In this document: positions 9,979 through 19,237 of the stretch, piece by piece
Layout: the number at the start of each line of letters is the position of its first letter
How positions within the stretch are numbered: the first letter of the stretch is position 1
Origin: Desulfurococcales archaeon
GTDB taxonomy: Archaea; Thermoproteota; Thermoprotei_A; Sulfolobales; Desulfurococcaceae
Assembly: GCA_027022365.1 (NCBI GenBank)
Contig: JALVYU010000031.1
Coordinates: 372,001-436,000, forward strand
Length of the DNA stretch: 64,000 nt
Reading direction: 5' to 3'
Position numbers and translations under genes: made by a program
The notes under the pieces: generated by a model
Databases searched by the model: none
Told to the model about the DNA's origin: nothing
The model's input: only the letters and a program-made list of their open reading frames with translations

Positions 9979-10027
9979 GCCTCTCACCTCACCCCCTTTC
10001 TCTCTGTTCAAAACCATATAAGAATCC

Positions 10028-10075
10028 CCGTGAAACCCGCCGTGAAACCCGTGAAACCAGGTAATGCTATAAATA
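10028..10075. promoter_or_regulatory. Divergent promoter with three CCGTGAAACC repeats
   Basis: CCGTGAAACC occurs exactly three times, at 10028-10037, 10040-10049 and 10049-10058. Next to it lies TATAAATA (10068-10075), which can serve the plus-strand gene at 10132; its complement reads TATTTATA for the minus-strand coiled-coil gene. The plus gene has GGAGGT at 10115-10120. The repeats look like an operator for both genes. Confidence 0.5.
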
Positions 10076-10131
10076 CCGATACTTATTATTCACGTTAAGA
10101 AATACAGTGTATCTGGAGGTATGTTCAAAAC

Positions 10132-11070
10132 ATGTTGATTAGAAATTCGATATTAGTAATTTACGCAGCGCTCGTTATCGGGCTCCTTGTAGCCGCGCTA
10201 CCTCAAGTCACGGCGCAACAGAGCTACAGTGCAGAGATAATAATTGATTCTAATGGCGTGGTAAAAGTAGTAATTAACGGTACCGCCGTCTCCGGGCTTA
10301 ACAAGTACCCTGCCCCCGTCGACCCGATCATATCTACGATGACCGCCATGCTTAACGGGAAGGAAGTCGCGTCAATATACGTTAACAAGACAATATATAT
10401 AGCAACCACAGCTAACGGCACAATACAGATACAATACATAGGAAACATCACGAGCAACAACAACTATCTCGAATTCAACATAAACAATATAGGAGCACCC
10501 GTAAAGATAGTCTTATCCCCCAACATAGTCCTCCTCAGCATACCAAGCAACATCATAAGCGTTAGAAACATCGATGGGAAACTAGTAATGGTTATACTCC
10601 CACCGGCCACGATAAAGTACACGATCACGAAGACCGTGCAGACAGCCACGCCCGTGCCGACCGGGACTGCTTCGGCGGCACCGCCACAGCAGACAACGTC
10701 TACTCCCGTATCAAAGAGTCAGTCCGGGGGGCAGAACACCGGCGCGTCGCCCGGACAGCCCATCGTTCCCACGACAACCACCTATATCGTGGCAGCGATT
10801 ATCGCTGCGGCCGTGATTGGTGTAGCGGTATATTATTTCAAAAAGACAAGGGCGGCGAATATCCCCGACATACTAGATAGGGCTGACAAGATGATCCTCG
10901 AAGAGATAAGAAGAGCTGGAGGGACTATAATGCAGGGCGAGCTCCAGAAGATCCTCGGCTTCCCCAAAGCCACGCTATGGAGAAGGGTTAAGAAGCTCGC
11001 CCAGCTCGGTTTTTTAGAGATCGTCAAGGAAGGGAACTCTAATAGGTTAATACTAAAAAAGAAAATATAA
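10132..11070 (+). CDS. Membrane-anchored winged-helix regulator with external domain
   Basis: A 312-residue protein with a signal peptide (ALVIGLLVAALPQVTAQ) and an external beta-rich domain of about 150 residues. A Thr/Pro/Gln-rich linker leads to one membrane helix near residues 222-240 (TTYIVAAIIAAAVIGVAVYY). A C-terminal cytoplasmic winged helix follows (LEEIRRAGGTIMQGELQ, LGFPKATLWRRVKKLAQLGF). Archaea have several such one-component membrane regulators that read an outside signal and bind DNA inside. It is divergent from the coiled-coil surface protein, so control of that gene is a reasonable guess. The signal sensed is unknown. Confidence 0.8.
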   Translation: MLIRNSILVIYAALVIGLLVAALPQVTAQQSYSAEIIIDSNGVVKVVINGTAVSGLNKYPAPVDPIISTMTAMLNGKEVASIYVNKTIYIATTANGTIQIQYIGNITSNNNYLEFNINNIGAPVKIVLSPNIVLLSIPSNIISVRNIDGKLVMVILPPATIKYTITKTVQTATPVPTGTASAAPPQQTTSTPVSKSQSGGQNTGASPGQPIVPTTTTYIVAAIIAAAVIGVAVYYFKKTRAANIPDILDRADKMILEEIRRAGGTIMQGELQKILGFPKATLWRRVKKLAQLGFLEIVKEGNSNRLILKKKI

Positions 11071-11332
11071 GTACAACTCTCTTTATAGTCGAGTCTTTGA
11101 TAATATGTGGAGGTTTTACTATATTGGTAAATCGCTTTTGGAAGCGGGATCTACAATGATATATCTGGTATTCTTCTTTCACCGGCTTAGTCATATTGTA
11201 TTCCATACATCTTATTGTATGAGTGAAAAGCAGATCCACAACGAATTTATTTTTAATGATACAATGAGATAATATTTGCTCTAACAATGGTGCGTTATTA
11301 GCCACTATAGCGGATGAGGAGCTGCTGAGGAC

Positions 11333-12631
11333 GTGATACTAATAGTTCTCGGGATACTGGTGCTGGTTCTCCTGTATGGTCTGCTGACATTTGAGGTAAT
11401 GCATCGCACGGCTGCAGCGATATTTGTTGCCGGCATTATTCTTGTGCTTAATCTTGTTTTCCACTTCATGGAGTATACCGATATATTGGGCGGTATCGAC
11501 ATAGATACTATTCTCCTGCTTATGAACATGATGATCATAGTCGGCATCCTTGGTAAGACAGGGTTGTTCGAGTACTTATCGCTCCAGCTGGTCATGAGCT
11601 TCAAGGACAAGCCTTACAGGCTCCTCCTGATCCTCCTCATACTCACCGGTGTCGTGAGTGCTTTCATAGATAACGTGACAACAGTGCTCCTCATAGCCCC
11701 TGTAATCATCGATGTGTTCGAAGAGATAGGCGTCACCCCTGTCCCGGCCCTCTTGGGGATAGTTTTCGCGAGCAATATTGGTGGAACTGCGACCCTGATA
11801 GGTGATCCGCCCAACATACTGATAGGGAGCATGGCGGACATAGGGTTCATGCAGTTCATATATAATCTAACACCAATAGTATTTGTCGACCTCCTAGTCC
11901 TCACAGCGATACTCCCCTACCTGTTCAGGGGATGGTATAGGGAATATTGTGAAAAACTCGGGAGAATCGACGATGAAGTACTGTATAAGAAGCTCAAACT
12001 GATACAGGAGGGGCTTGACGAGAAGCTTCTCCGGCGAACCATCGCTATACTCGCCATAGTCATAGCTCTCTTCTTCCTCGAAGACGTGTTCAAGTACCCG
12101 CCAGCCGTTCCCGCCATGATAGGGGCCGGGCTCCTCATGGTCTTTGTGAGGAAGAAGCTCTTGATAGAAGACATTATGAACTTCATCGACTGGACAACAC
12201 TGGTGTTCTTCATGGCCATGTTCATAATAATCCAGGGAGTACAGGGGATGGGGTTGCTTGACTGGATAGCCATGAACATAATGGGCCTCACAACCGCGAA
12301 GACAGGCCTTATACTAGTTATTACTTGGGTGAGCGCGTTCCTCTCGGCATTCATAGACAACATACCGTTCGTGATGAGCATGATCCCAGTAATAAAATCG
12401 ATAACCACAACACTAGGAATAAACCCCCTGCCACTGTACTGGAGCCTGAGCCTTGGAGGATGCCTGGGAGGAAACGGTACAATGGTCGGAGCATCAGCGA
12501 ACATCGTGGTAGTAAGCCTGGCGAGCAAGCTAGGGCACGACATAAGCTTCCGGGAATTCCTAAAGTACGGTATGACTGTCATGACAATAACAGTAGCAAT
12601 AGCAACAATATACCTGCTGATAAGATACTAG
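11333..12631 (+). CDS. ArsB/NhaD-type ion transporter (SLC13/IT superfamily)
   Basis: A 432-residue membrane protein with two inverted halves. Each half carries the family signature: SAFIDNVTTVLLIAPV in the first and SAFIDNIPFVMSMIPV in the second. The re-entrant motifs NIGGTATLIGDPPNILIG and LGGNGTMVGASANIV are also present. This is the COG1055 pattern shared by arsenite exporters (ArsB), NhaD sodium/proton antiporters and related permeases. No arsenate reductase or ArsR lies nearby, so the ion transported is open. Start is GTG at 11333 behind GAGGA. The gap 11071-11332 holds only a TATA-like TTTATTTTTAAT near 11243. Confidence 0.85.
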   Translation: MILIVLGILVLVLLYGLLTFEVMHRTAAAIFVAGIILVLNLVFHFMEYTDILGGIDIDTILLLMNMMIIVGILGKTGLFEYLSLQLVMSFKDKPYRLLLILLILTGVVSAFIDNVTTVLLIAPVIIDVFEEIGVTPVPALLGIVFASNIGGTATLIGDPPNILIGSMADIGFMQFIYNLTPIVFVDLLVLTAILPYLFRGWYREYCEKLGRIDDEVLYKKLKLIQEGLDEKLLRRTIAILAIVIALFFLEDVFKYPPAVPAMIGAGLLMVFVRKKLLIEDIMNFIDWTTLVFFMAMFIIIQGVQGMGLLDWIAMNIMGLTTAKTGLILVITWVSAFLSAFIDNIPFVMSMIPVIKSITTTLGINPLPLYWSLSLGGCLGGNGTMVGASANIVVVSLASKLGHDISFREFLKYGMTVMTITVAIATIYLLIRY

Positions 12632-12685
12632 ACCACACAGTAATTCACGGCCACGAGACAATATACTGGTTCGAGGTCCTAGCCC

Positions 12686-13273
12686 ATGTGCTCACTTCCC
12701 CCAAGACTCGAAAAAGCACTGAGAATACTCTCTGAGATTCTCTCCGGAATTGGTGCTAGGTGGGTATTAGTCGGGAGCACGGCGAGCTGTTTAAATGGTG
12801 TCGAGGTCCAGCCCGAGGACATAGACGTTATCGTTGAGTCTGGCAAGGCCTACGAGGTCGACAGCGTTTTTGCCTCTCGCTTCCGGGTCTTAAGGAGGAT
12901 GAAGTATAGCTCTAGCGAGGTATACTCGAGCCACTACGGGGTCTTCGAGATCCAAGGCGTCAAGGTGGAGGTTATGGCAAGCCTCAAAATATGTGGAGAA
13001 CCCGGCTGCCTAGAGGTAGAGTTCGATGAGCTTTACCGCTACTCTAAGAGCCTCAGGATAGAGGATACAGGTCTTAGGGTAGCGCCTTTAGAGTGGCAAT
13101 TAGTAGCTAATACCCTGATCCCGGGGAAGGAGAAACGCGTAGCCAAGATCCTCGAAGCCCTCAATACCAAAGGCGTGAATGTCGAGATCCTAGATAATGT
13201 GCTGGGCAAGGCCCCGCAAAAGACCAGAAAACACGTCATAGAACTCCTAAGAAACACCCACAAGATATACTAG
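12686..13273 (+). CDS. Nucleotidyltransferase-fold protein
   Basis: A 195-residue protein with the minimal nucleotidyltransferase signature: VLVGSTASCLNG followed by PEDIDVIVE, i.e. Gly-Ser then Asp-X-Asp on the next strand, with a possible third carboxylate in VKVEVMAS. The ATG follows GAGGT at 7 nt. It has no HEPN partner next to it, so it is not an obvious MNT/HEPN toxin pair. A stand-alone archaeal NTase that modifies RNA or protein is possible. It borders the defence island but its base composition matches the flanking housekeeping genes. Confidence 0.75.
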   Translation: MCSLPPRLEKALRILSEILSGIGARWVLVGSTASCLNGVEVQPEDIDVIVESGKAYEVDSVFASRFRVLRRMKYSSSEVYSSHYGVFEIQGVKVEVMASLKICGEPGCLEVEFDELYRYSKSLRIEDTGLRVAPLEWQLVANTLIPGKEKRVAKILEALNTKGVNVEILDNVLGKAPQKTRKHVIELLRNTHKIY

Positions 13274-13350
13274 TAAGAATACTTTCCCGCCTGGATAAGC
13301 AGGGCCAAGTTATTGACATTTTATTATTGCTCTACGTATATGGCTATGAG

Positions 13351-13782
13351 CTACTTAAGCATATCTGCATTGATCTTTTGGAAAACGTTATTGGTATATA
13401 TATCTTCCACCGAAACAGGGTCGCAATCGTATACAGCTATGTATCTACTATATAGTGGCGATAAGTATCCGAAAGGTCTTACAAGGTATTTTACGAGTCC
13501 TCTGGTTAAGTTGTCATTTTATATTAGTTTTGCCGCCCAATAAACACTATGCTCCAAAACATGCTTGCTAATCCATCTGTTGGTTTTGGAATGCTTACCT
13601 AGAATAATGGCTAGTCTTGAAACCGAGTATACTGAATACGGTTCTAGCCCTTCTTCATATATGATTCTCGGAATATCTGCTGAACCAAATGATATGAGAG
13701 CACCCATTGCGAAGGCAAGCTCGGCAAAACCATTGAGTACCGGTGTATAGCCAGTACCCCATTCTAAATGTACTCTTATTAT
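13351..13782 (-). pseudogene. Decayed gene of unknown family
   Basis: On the minus strand one frame stays open from 13782 to a TAA at 13519-13521, then continues in the same frame with protein-like sequence (RPFGYLSPLYSRYIAVYD, DIYTNNVFQKINADMLK) to a TAG at 13351. The first part includes FAELAFAMGALISFGSADI and ISKHVLEHSVYWAAK. There is no clear start. It reads as a truncated gene with an internal nonsense codon. It fills most of the 589-bp gap before the helicase gene; the rest of the gap shows nothing else. Confidence 0.4.
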
Positions 13783-13862
13783 TCATTTTGATATCTTATT
13801 CTGGATTTCTATACAGACATTTTTTACTTGGATTATGTATAATTATCTATTGGTGAATTTAC

Positions 13863-16805
13863 GTGGATTATCACATGGTTTTGGGTAGGGTTTTTAAAGA
13901 TATTTTGGCTGAGGAGTGTAGGAAGATTGGTAATAATTGCAGTATTGGCAGCAGTGTTTGCGAGATTTCTCATCCCGATTACTGTATTTCGTGGAATGAG
14001 CTGTTAGGTATTATCAAAAAGCATACTAGTGAAGACCCCTCTATTATTGCTCGAAAGCTTATTGGTGACGGACTAATTATTAGAATTAGCGACGATTGCT
14101 TTCGTTCTATATTTTTTGATTTACTTCTCAGGGCTAGTGATCTTAGGGTTAGACCTAATGATAGAAAGATGGTATTGTCTTCGTCATACAGTGTTCAGAG
14201 CCGTGAGGCACCCTCATATAGTGACCGTGTTATACTTCCCCGCAAAGAGATACGTGACGGTGAAAAATATCACGTGATTTCCAGGAAACTTTATGATACC
14301 ATAGCTAAACTATTACCTAATGACATAGTTGACGTGTTTATTGAGACAATCAGTAAATATTTTTGTAATAGAGGTTCAAGGGGATTTGATGCTTATCAAG
14401 CATACTCTATTTATGAGGCGTTGAATAAGCTTGATACATCGAGGGGTATTCTAATTGTTGCACCGACGGGTTATGGTAAAACCGAGATATTTACGGTAAT
14501 TGTATTAATTGATCTACTAAGAAACTTTAGTTCTGGGTGGAAATACATATTTGTGTATCCGAGGAAAATGCTTGAAATAGACCAGATGAGCAGGCTTGTA
14601 GAGCTTATAAGAATACTTAACCAGAGACTTTCTGGTAGAAAAATAAGGATCTATATCAGAGACGGCGATACAAACGACCTGAAGGACAAATACAATGATG
14701 CAAGACTGGGAGACCATATAAGGTTTCGAGGTATAAAATGCAGCGATAACGGAGAATTATTTATTGTGAAAACATCTACTGGACCGAGAGTTGTCTGTAA
14801 ATCGGGAGATAGAGAGGAAGAATATGATTTCATAATACCCTTCTCTGATCCTAGTACGATGACTAAGAACGCTGATATAATTGTCACTAATCTCGATACA
14901 CTATTCTTCGCGAGCTTCACCAAGCGGGGACACGACATTGATGTAAACGACATAATTAAGACAAGGCTCATAGTATTTGATGAAATACATGAATACGACT
15001 CTGTCAGGCTTGCACAGATTCATTATTGGCTGAAAATATTCTCTGCTCTCCAAGAAAAACTATTCGGTGAAAAAATCGTTGTTCCTATTCTATCCTCAGC
15101 AACAATACCTAATCCTATAAAATTTGCTTCAACACTGATAGGTGTAGATGAAAAAGAAATAATAGATCTTAGATACGATTTTATGCGCAGAAAATACAAA
15201 GACATTAAATTCAGTGGACACAGAGTAAAGATATACCTATTCATACAGACAATGCCATGGGTAAGCTGGGAAACTTACTTATCAGAGCTTTCAGCACTCA
15301 TACTTTACCTCCACAAAATCTACAGTGTAGCTAATCGACCCTATGTCCCCCAATCAATTTTCTTCGTGAACAACATTAGAGAAATAAATAGGCTCAAAAC
15401 AATAACCAGGCAAGCACTATCCCTTGGTTCACCCCTCGATATTCTATGTGTCAGGAAAGTAGAGTGCTCTGTAGAAGATTCACGTATGAAAAGAGATCAT
15501 TGTAGACACTACTACGAATACCTGACGCCTGACAATATCAAGAAGGAAATCAATGAGAGGATACAAGAAGATAGAAAGAGAGCAAACATCCTAGATCTTC
15601 TTATTGAGGGCTTGGATGTAGTATTCAGTAAAATACCTTTGAGTGAACGAGAAGAAATCTACAACAAGCTTAGGAGCAGAGAACTAGGAGTCGTATATGC
15701 AACTACTTCGCTTGAACTTGGAGTAGATTATCCCTACGTATCAATAATAGTGAATGCTGGGTTCGATAAGATAGAAAGCATGATACAGAGAATAGGGCGC
15801 GGAGGCAGAAGTTCTGAAAGTCTATGGACGATGCTCACCATAATACTTGCCAGGAATAATCCCCTAGACTACAGGTTGTTCTCCGACACAATAACCCGTG
15901 AAAAAATAATAAGAGAAGATGTAAGTAGTGAAAGAAAAATCTATATATCAAAGGATCTCTTCCCAGTTAAGACAAACATGTTACTGAAAAGCATTCTAGC
16001 CTATAGTATTATACATAGGAAATCACCCATACTCTACGGTGGAAGAACACTCAATAAACATGAGGTCTTAAAACAGACAATAAATGAAATGATCAATATA
16101 CTTAAAGACACAGGATTCAGGGAATTCGCAATAAGGGAAGCAAGAATAGTTGATGAAAATGAATACGAAGAAGTCAAGAATGGACTAATAAAATTATTAG
16201 AGATAGTAGAGCAACCAAACATTGCCAGACTCATGGAAGAGCTAAGCGTAGAATACGTATCAATAGAAAACATGATCCAGAACCTCTACGGGCTACATAG
16301 TATCCTCAGCGAGCTCAAAAACAATATCGAGGAAAAAATACAGAAGCACATGCGCGTAGAAGATCCTGGCCTCCGGAAAATAAGTAGAGTTGCTGAGTCA
16401 ACCATTAATACTGTGAAAGATTACTTGAATATATTACTGGAATATATTAATGTATTAGAGAAAATTGTCCCCGCGCAAGCCGATGATATAATCTATTATA
16501 GCCGGTTCATAGAGCTATCTGAGATATACGAGTTCGTAAATAATGCTATCAGAAGAGTAGATGAAATAATCAATCTGGACGAGAGAAACCACGTAGAAAG
16601 GGAAACAGTAGTAGCTAAGTTGAGGACTCTATTAAACACTATTATGATGTATGATTCTCAGAAATTATGGAACGACACGAGAATACTCATAGAGAAAATC
16701 CTCAGCGATATAACGAGACCCAAATACCATGTATCATTCATGCCTATTTTGAAAAAACTCGTAGAGCTAAAGAAAGATATCGAGAAAACACTTGGTAGGG
16801 TGTAG
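13863..16805 (+). CDS. DISARM-like superfamily 2 helicase (DrmA/COG1205-like)
   Basis: A 980-residue helicase. A winged-helix-like N-terminus (about 30-100) precedes the RecA pair. Motifs seen are the Walker A APTGYGKTE (about residue 200), VTNLDTLFF, the Walker B DEIH (about 373), motif III SSATIPNP, TTSLELGVDYP, and motif VI QRIGRGGRSS (about 642). The last 300 residues are helical. The NLDTLFF-DEIH layout is that of COG1205 helicases such as DrmA and MrfA, but the DUF1998 part is encoded separately by the next gene, as in DISARM. The GTG start follows GGTGA. Translation is almost coupled to the DUF1998-PLD gene 4 nt downstream. It is AT-rich with AGA/ATA codons, unlike the GC-rich genes of the 35-48 kb island. 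A repair role like MrfA is the alternative. Confidence 0.75.
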   Translation: MDYHMVLGRVFKDILAEECRKIGNNCSIGSSVCEISHPDYCISWNELLGIIKKHTSEDPSIIARKLIGDGLIIRISDDCFRSIFFDLLLRASDLRVRPNDRKMVLSSSYSVQSREAPSYSDRVILPRKEIRDGEKYHVISRKLYDTIAKLLPNDIVDVFIETISKYFCNRGSRGFDAYQAYSIYEALNKLDTSRGILIVAPTGYGKTEIFTVIVLIDLLRNFSSGWKYIFVYPRKMLEIDQMSRLVELIRILNQRLSGRKIRIYIRDGDTNDLKDKYNDARLGDHIRFRGIKCSDNGELFIVKTSTGPRVVCKSGDREEEYDFIIPFSDPSTMTKNADIIVTNLDTLFFASFTKRGHDIDVNDIIKTRLIVFDEIHEYDSVRLAQIHYWLKIFSALQEKLFGEKIVVPILSSATIPNPIKFASTLIGVDEKEIIDLRYDFMRRKYKDIKFSGHRVKIYLFIQTMPWVSWETYLSELSALILYLHKIYSVANRPYVPQSIFFVNNIREINRLKTITRQALSLGSPLDILCVRKVECSVEDSRMKRDHCRHYYEYLTPDNIKKEINERIQEDRKRANILDLLIEGLDVVFSKIPLSEREEIYNKLRSRELGVVYATTSLELGVDYPYVSIIVNAGFDKIESMIQRIGRGGRSSESLWTMLTIILARNNPLDYRLFSDTITREKIIREDVSSERKIYISKDLFPVKTNMLLKSILAYSIIHRKSPILYGGRTLNKHEVLKQTINEMINILKDTGFREFAIREARIVDENEYEEVKNGLIKLLEIVEQPNIARLMEELSVEYVSIENMIQNLYGLHSILSELKNNIEEKIQKHMRVEDPGLRKISRVAESTINTVKDYLNILLEYINVLEKIVPAQADDIIYYSRFIELSEIYEFVNNAIRRVDEIINLDERNHVERETVVAKLRTLLNTIMMYDSQKLWNDTRILIEKILSDITRPKYHVSFMPILKKLVELKKDIEKTLGRV

Positions 16806-16809
16806 TATT

Positions 16810-19215
16810 ATGGTTTTTCCTATAAATCCGCATGATGCCGTCAGAGAGGGAATAAAACTATTAAATTTCATAAATAAGGCTACTGGCTGGGACAAGTTTG
16901 GATCAGAACCGTACATTGATACGATCAAATTACTCTATACTGATAGCAGGGAGGAAGATGAGATCACCTTCTACGATCTCTTCTATAGGCTTCCACCCTT
17001 TGAGCCCATAGCTTATCCGGATACCAGTTATGGTAATGCAAAGTTTACAGGCGATAGACTATGGGTTCTCGATGTAGTAGAGATGATTAATCATGGTAGA
17101 CTAAAAAAGATATGTAGAAGTCTTAAGAGGAGTATGTGTATTCCGTCTAGATGTGATTACAGTATTGAGGGAATTGTACGTGGAGACCGAGTGAAATTAA
17201 CCCATATCATTGTCTTCAGGATAATTGGTGATCTTGATGGAACACTTACCCTCAGATTCATCAAAGATAACAAATACTACATTATACAGTACGGGTTCTC
17301 ACCTGAAACGATCAATGTAATTAAGAGAGATATTTGTAAAGAAATAGGATGCGTTGATGAGAGATTTGTAGACATAATATCTAAGAAATGGAAAGACATT
17401 GAAAAAGCTATAATGCAAAGATATACGCCCAGATACGATATTAACATACTGAACTATATAACCTATTGTTATAATGGAAGATACATAACAACAGACCCTA
17501 TTATACAATATATGGGCGGAAAACACATTAGGTGTCCGCCTTGTCGGAATCAGAGATTTTCGAGGCTTTTCATATGTAAAGATTTTCCTGGTCTAGGCAG
17601 GTTTCACTACAGCCGCAAAATATTCCCTAAAGTATACGTAAACATAGAGCCGGAGATAATATACTCTTTTAACCAGAGAAAATCCCCGCTCACAATAGAT
17701 ATTGCCGACAAAATAAGGATTATTTCACAGGTATCCAGGTTAACCCTATATCTTCCAGGAAACAATATTCTCGAACTAGAGCCTGGTATTAAACCCTACA
17801 CAGACCTTGTCAGAACAAGAGGCCTCATAGTCTACATCGGAAAAGACTTCGTGAAAGCAATTATATCTTACTTACTGGATGTGGACAAGGAATTATTAAG
17901 GATTCTTGCAACCAAGTACATTGTACTTAAAACCAGTATGTTCAGGCTCGGCTCATCGAAATCTGATACGGGAAGAGGAATCCTCGATCACGATCAAAAA
18001 CGCATTGAATTTTATGCCGGTGAAGAACCCATCATAGACCTTGTAAACGATATATTGAAGACGCAAAATATCTTCTCAGAGAGCTTCGTAGACTATGTGG
18101 GATCTGTTTTAATGCATACTATATCACATTTATTATTAATGGAGCTCAGCAGAAGACTCGGAATAGATCCGAATAAGATCTCATACGTCTATGGTGCACA
18201 TATTCTTGGAAATGGAGACAAAGTATACTTTGCAGCCATTGTTGAGAAAGACAAGTATGGAACAATAATGTTCAATAGAGCGATTAGAGAGCTCCTCCAA
18301 GAGCTTGGGGAAGGCGATTATGAGAGAGGCTTTTACAGATTACTGAAAGATATAAATAACTATGTCGCTTCTATTGTGAAGAAATATGAACGCGAATACA
18401 GAGCCTATATAAAGGAAAACGAATGTTCTTTATTATCAAGCGATCTAAACGATCTTGAGAAAAAAGTGCTCGAATTCATTATAGACATTATAGTGGCTAC
18501 GAGGAGATATCTAGAATCTAATAACGTCTATCCTGATTTTTCCATATTTAAACATATCATAGTGTCTTTGCTAAATACTCATAACACAGAGGTATACGGC
18601 CACATCATCAACTGGATCATGTATAAGTTAAAAGGAGAGATAAAGGACAAATATGAGCTACAAGGAATAGTCGAAGACATTATTGAGAGAAAACTCGAAT
18701 CACTGCTACTATGCTACGGTCCCGATTACTGTCTCGATGGTTGTAGCCTAGACATACATTTAGAGAAGGATTGTACAAAAGCTATGACGGAGAATCTTGA
18801 AACAAGTAGGAGGCTATTTGAAGCATTCGCTCGCTTAATAGGAATAAGCGAAGATGTCATTAATTCTCCTGTGAAAGGAATAACTATCTACAGACTCATT
18901 ACGACAGCCAGGAAAAGCTTGTCCATAGAGACTTCGCATACAAATGACCAGGCAATTGACGCCCTAACTAATCTCCTCGAAAAAGGAGTGAGAGTACATA
19001 TCACGATCGATAAGAGAATTATCAAGGAGGTAGAGGATAGACTTAGAAAACTCAAAAACATGTATGGTGATAGATTCACGTACAAAGAGTCGGAAAGGCT
19101 TATGCATTATAAGACATATGTTGTAGATGACACCCTAAGAATAGAGACATCATGGAATTACTCCACTGCATCAAATATTGAGCAGGGAATGATCATTAAA
19201 AATCTCTTGGTTTAG
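16810..19215 (+). CDS. DUF1998-like protein fused to a phospholipase D-type nuclease domain (DrmB-DrmC-like)
   Basis: About 801 residues. A DUF1998-like segment runs from about residue 430 (VLMHTISHLLLMELSRRLG) to a Cys cluster near 640 (LLCYGPDYCLDGCSLD), the pattern DrmB shares with MrfA C-termini. The last 100 residues form a PLD domain with one HKD motif, HYKTYVVDD (His766, Lys768, Asp773), followed by ETSWNYS. In DISARM the DUF1998 protein (DrmB) and the PLD protein (DrmC) are usually separate, so this is a fusion. The frame is open to 16792 inside the helicase gene, but the ATG at 16810 has GGGTG 7 nt before it. The first 400 residues are unrecognised, with one CPPC pair. Confidence 0.7.
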   Translation: MVFPINPHDAVREGIKLLNFINKATGWDKFGSEPYIDTIKLLYTDSREEDEITFYDLFYRLPPFEPIAYPDTSYGNAKFTGDRLWVLDVVEMINHGRLKKICRSLKRSMCIPSRCDYSIEGIVRGDRVKLTHIIVFRIIGDLDGTLTLRFIKDNKYYIIQYGFSPETINVIKRDICKEIGCVDERFVDIISKKWKDIEKAIMQRYTPRYDINILNYITYCYNGRYITTDPIIQYMGGKHIRCPPCRNQRFSRLFICKDFPGLGRFHYSRKIFPKVYVNIEPEIIYSFNQRKSPLTIDIADKIRIISQVSRLTLYLPGNNILELEPGIKPYTDLVRTRGLIVYIGKDFVKAIISYLLDVDKELLRILATKYIVLKTSMFRLGSSKSDTGRGILDHDQKRIEFYAGEEPIIDLVNDILKTQNIFSESFVDYVGSVLMHTISHLLLMELSRRLGIDPNKISYVYGAHILGNGDKVYFAAIVEKDKYGTIMFNRAIRELLQELGEGDYERGFYRLLKDINNYVASIVKKYEREYRAYIKENECSLLSSDLNDLEKKVLEFIIDIIVATRRYLESNNVYPDFSIFKHIIVSLLNTHNTEVYGHIINWIMYKLKGEIKDKYELQGIVEDIIERKLESLLLCYGPDYCLDGCSLDIHLEKDCTKAMTENLETSRRLFEAFARLIGISEDVINSPVKGITIYRLITTARKSLSIETSHTNDQAIDALTNLLEKGVRVHITIDKRIIKEVEDRLRKLKNMYGDRFTYKESERLMHYKTYVVDDTLRIETSWNYSTASNIEQGMIIKNLLV

Positions 19216-19237
19216 ATTTTATAGCGCCCAATGCTTT

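Noticed and set aside
7847-10021. Several long plus-strand frames opposite the coiled-coil gene
   Set aside because: They are Ser/Phe/Ile-rich complements of a Lys/Glu/Ala-rich coding strand, without start sites.
12325-12735. 136-residue plus-strand frame across the end of the permease gene
   Set aside because: It overlaps two well-supported genes in another frame and has no family features.
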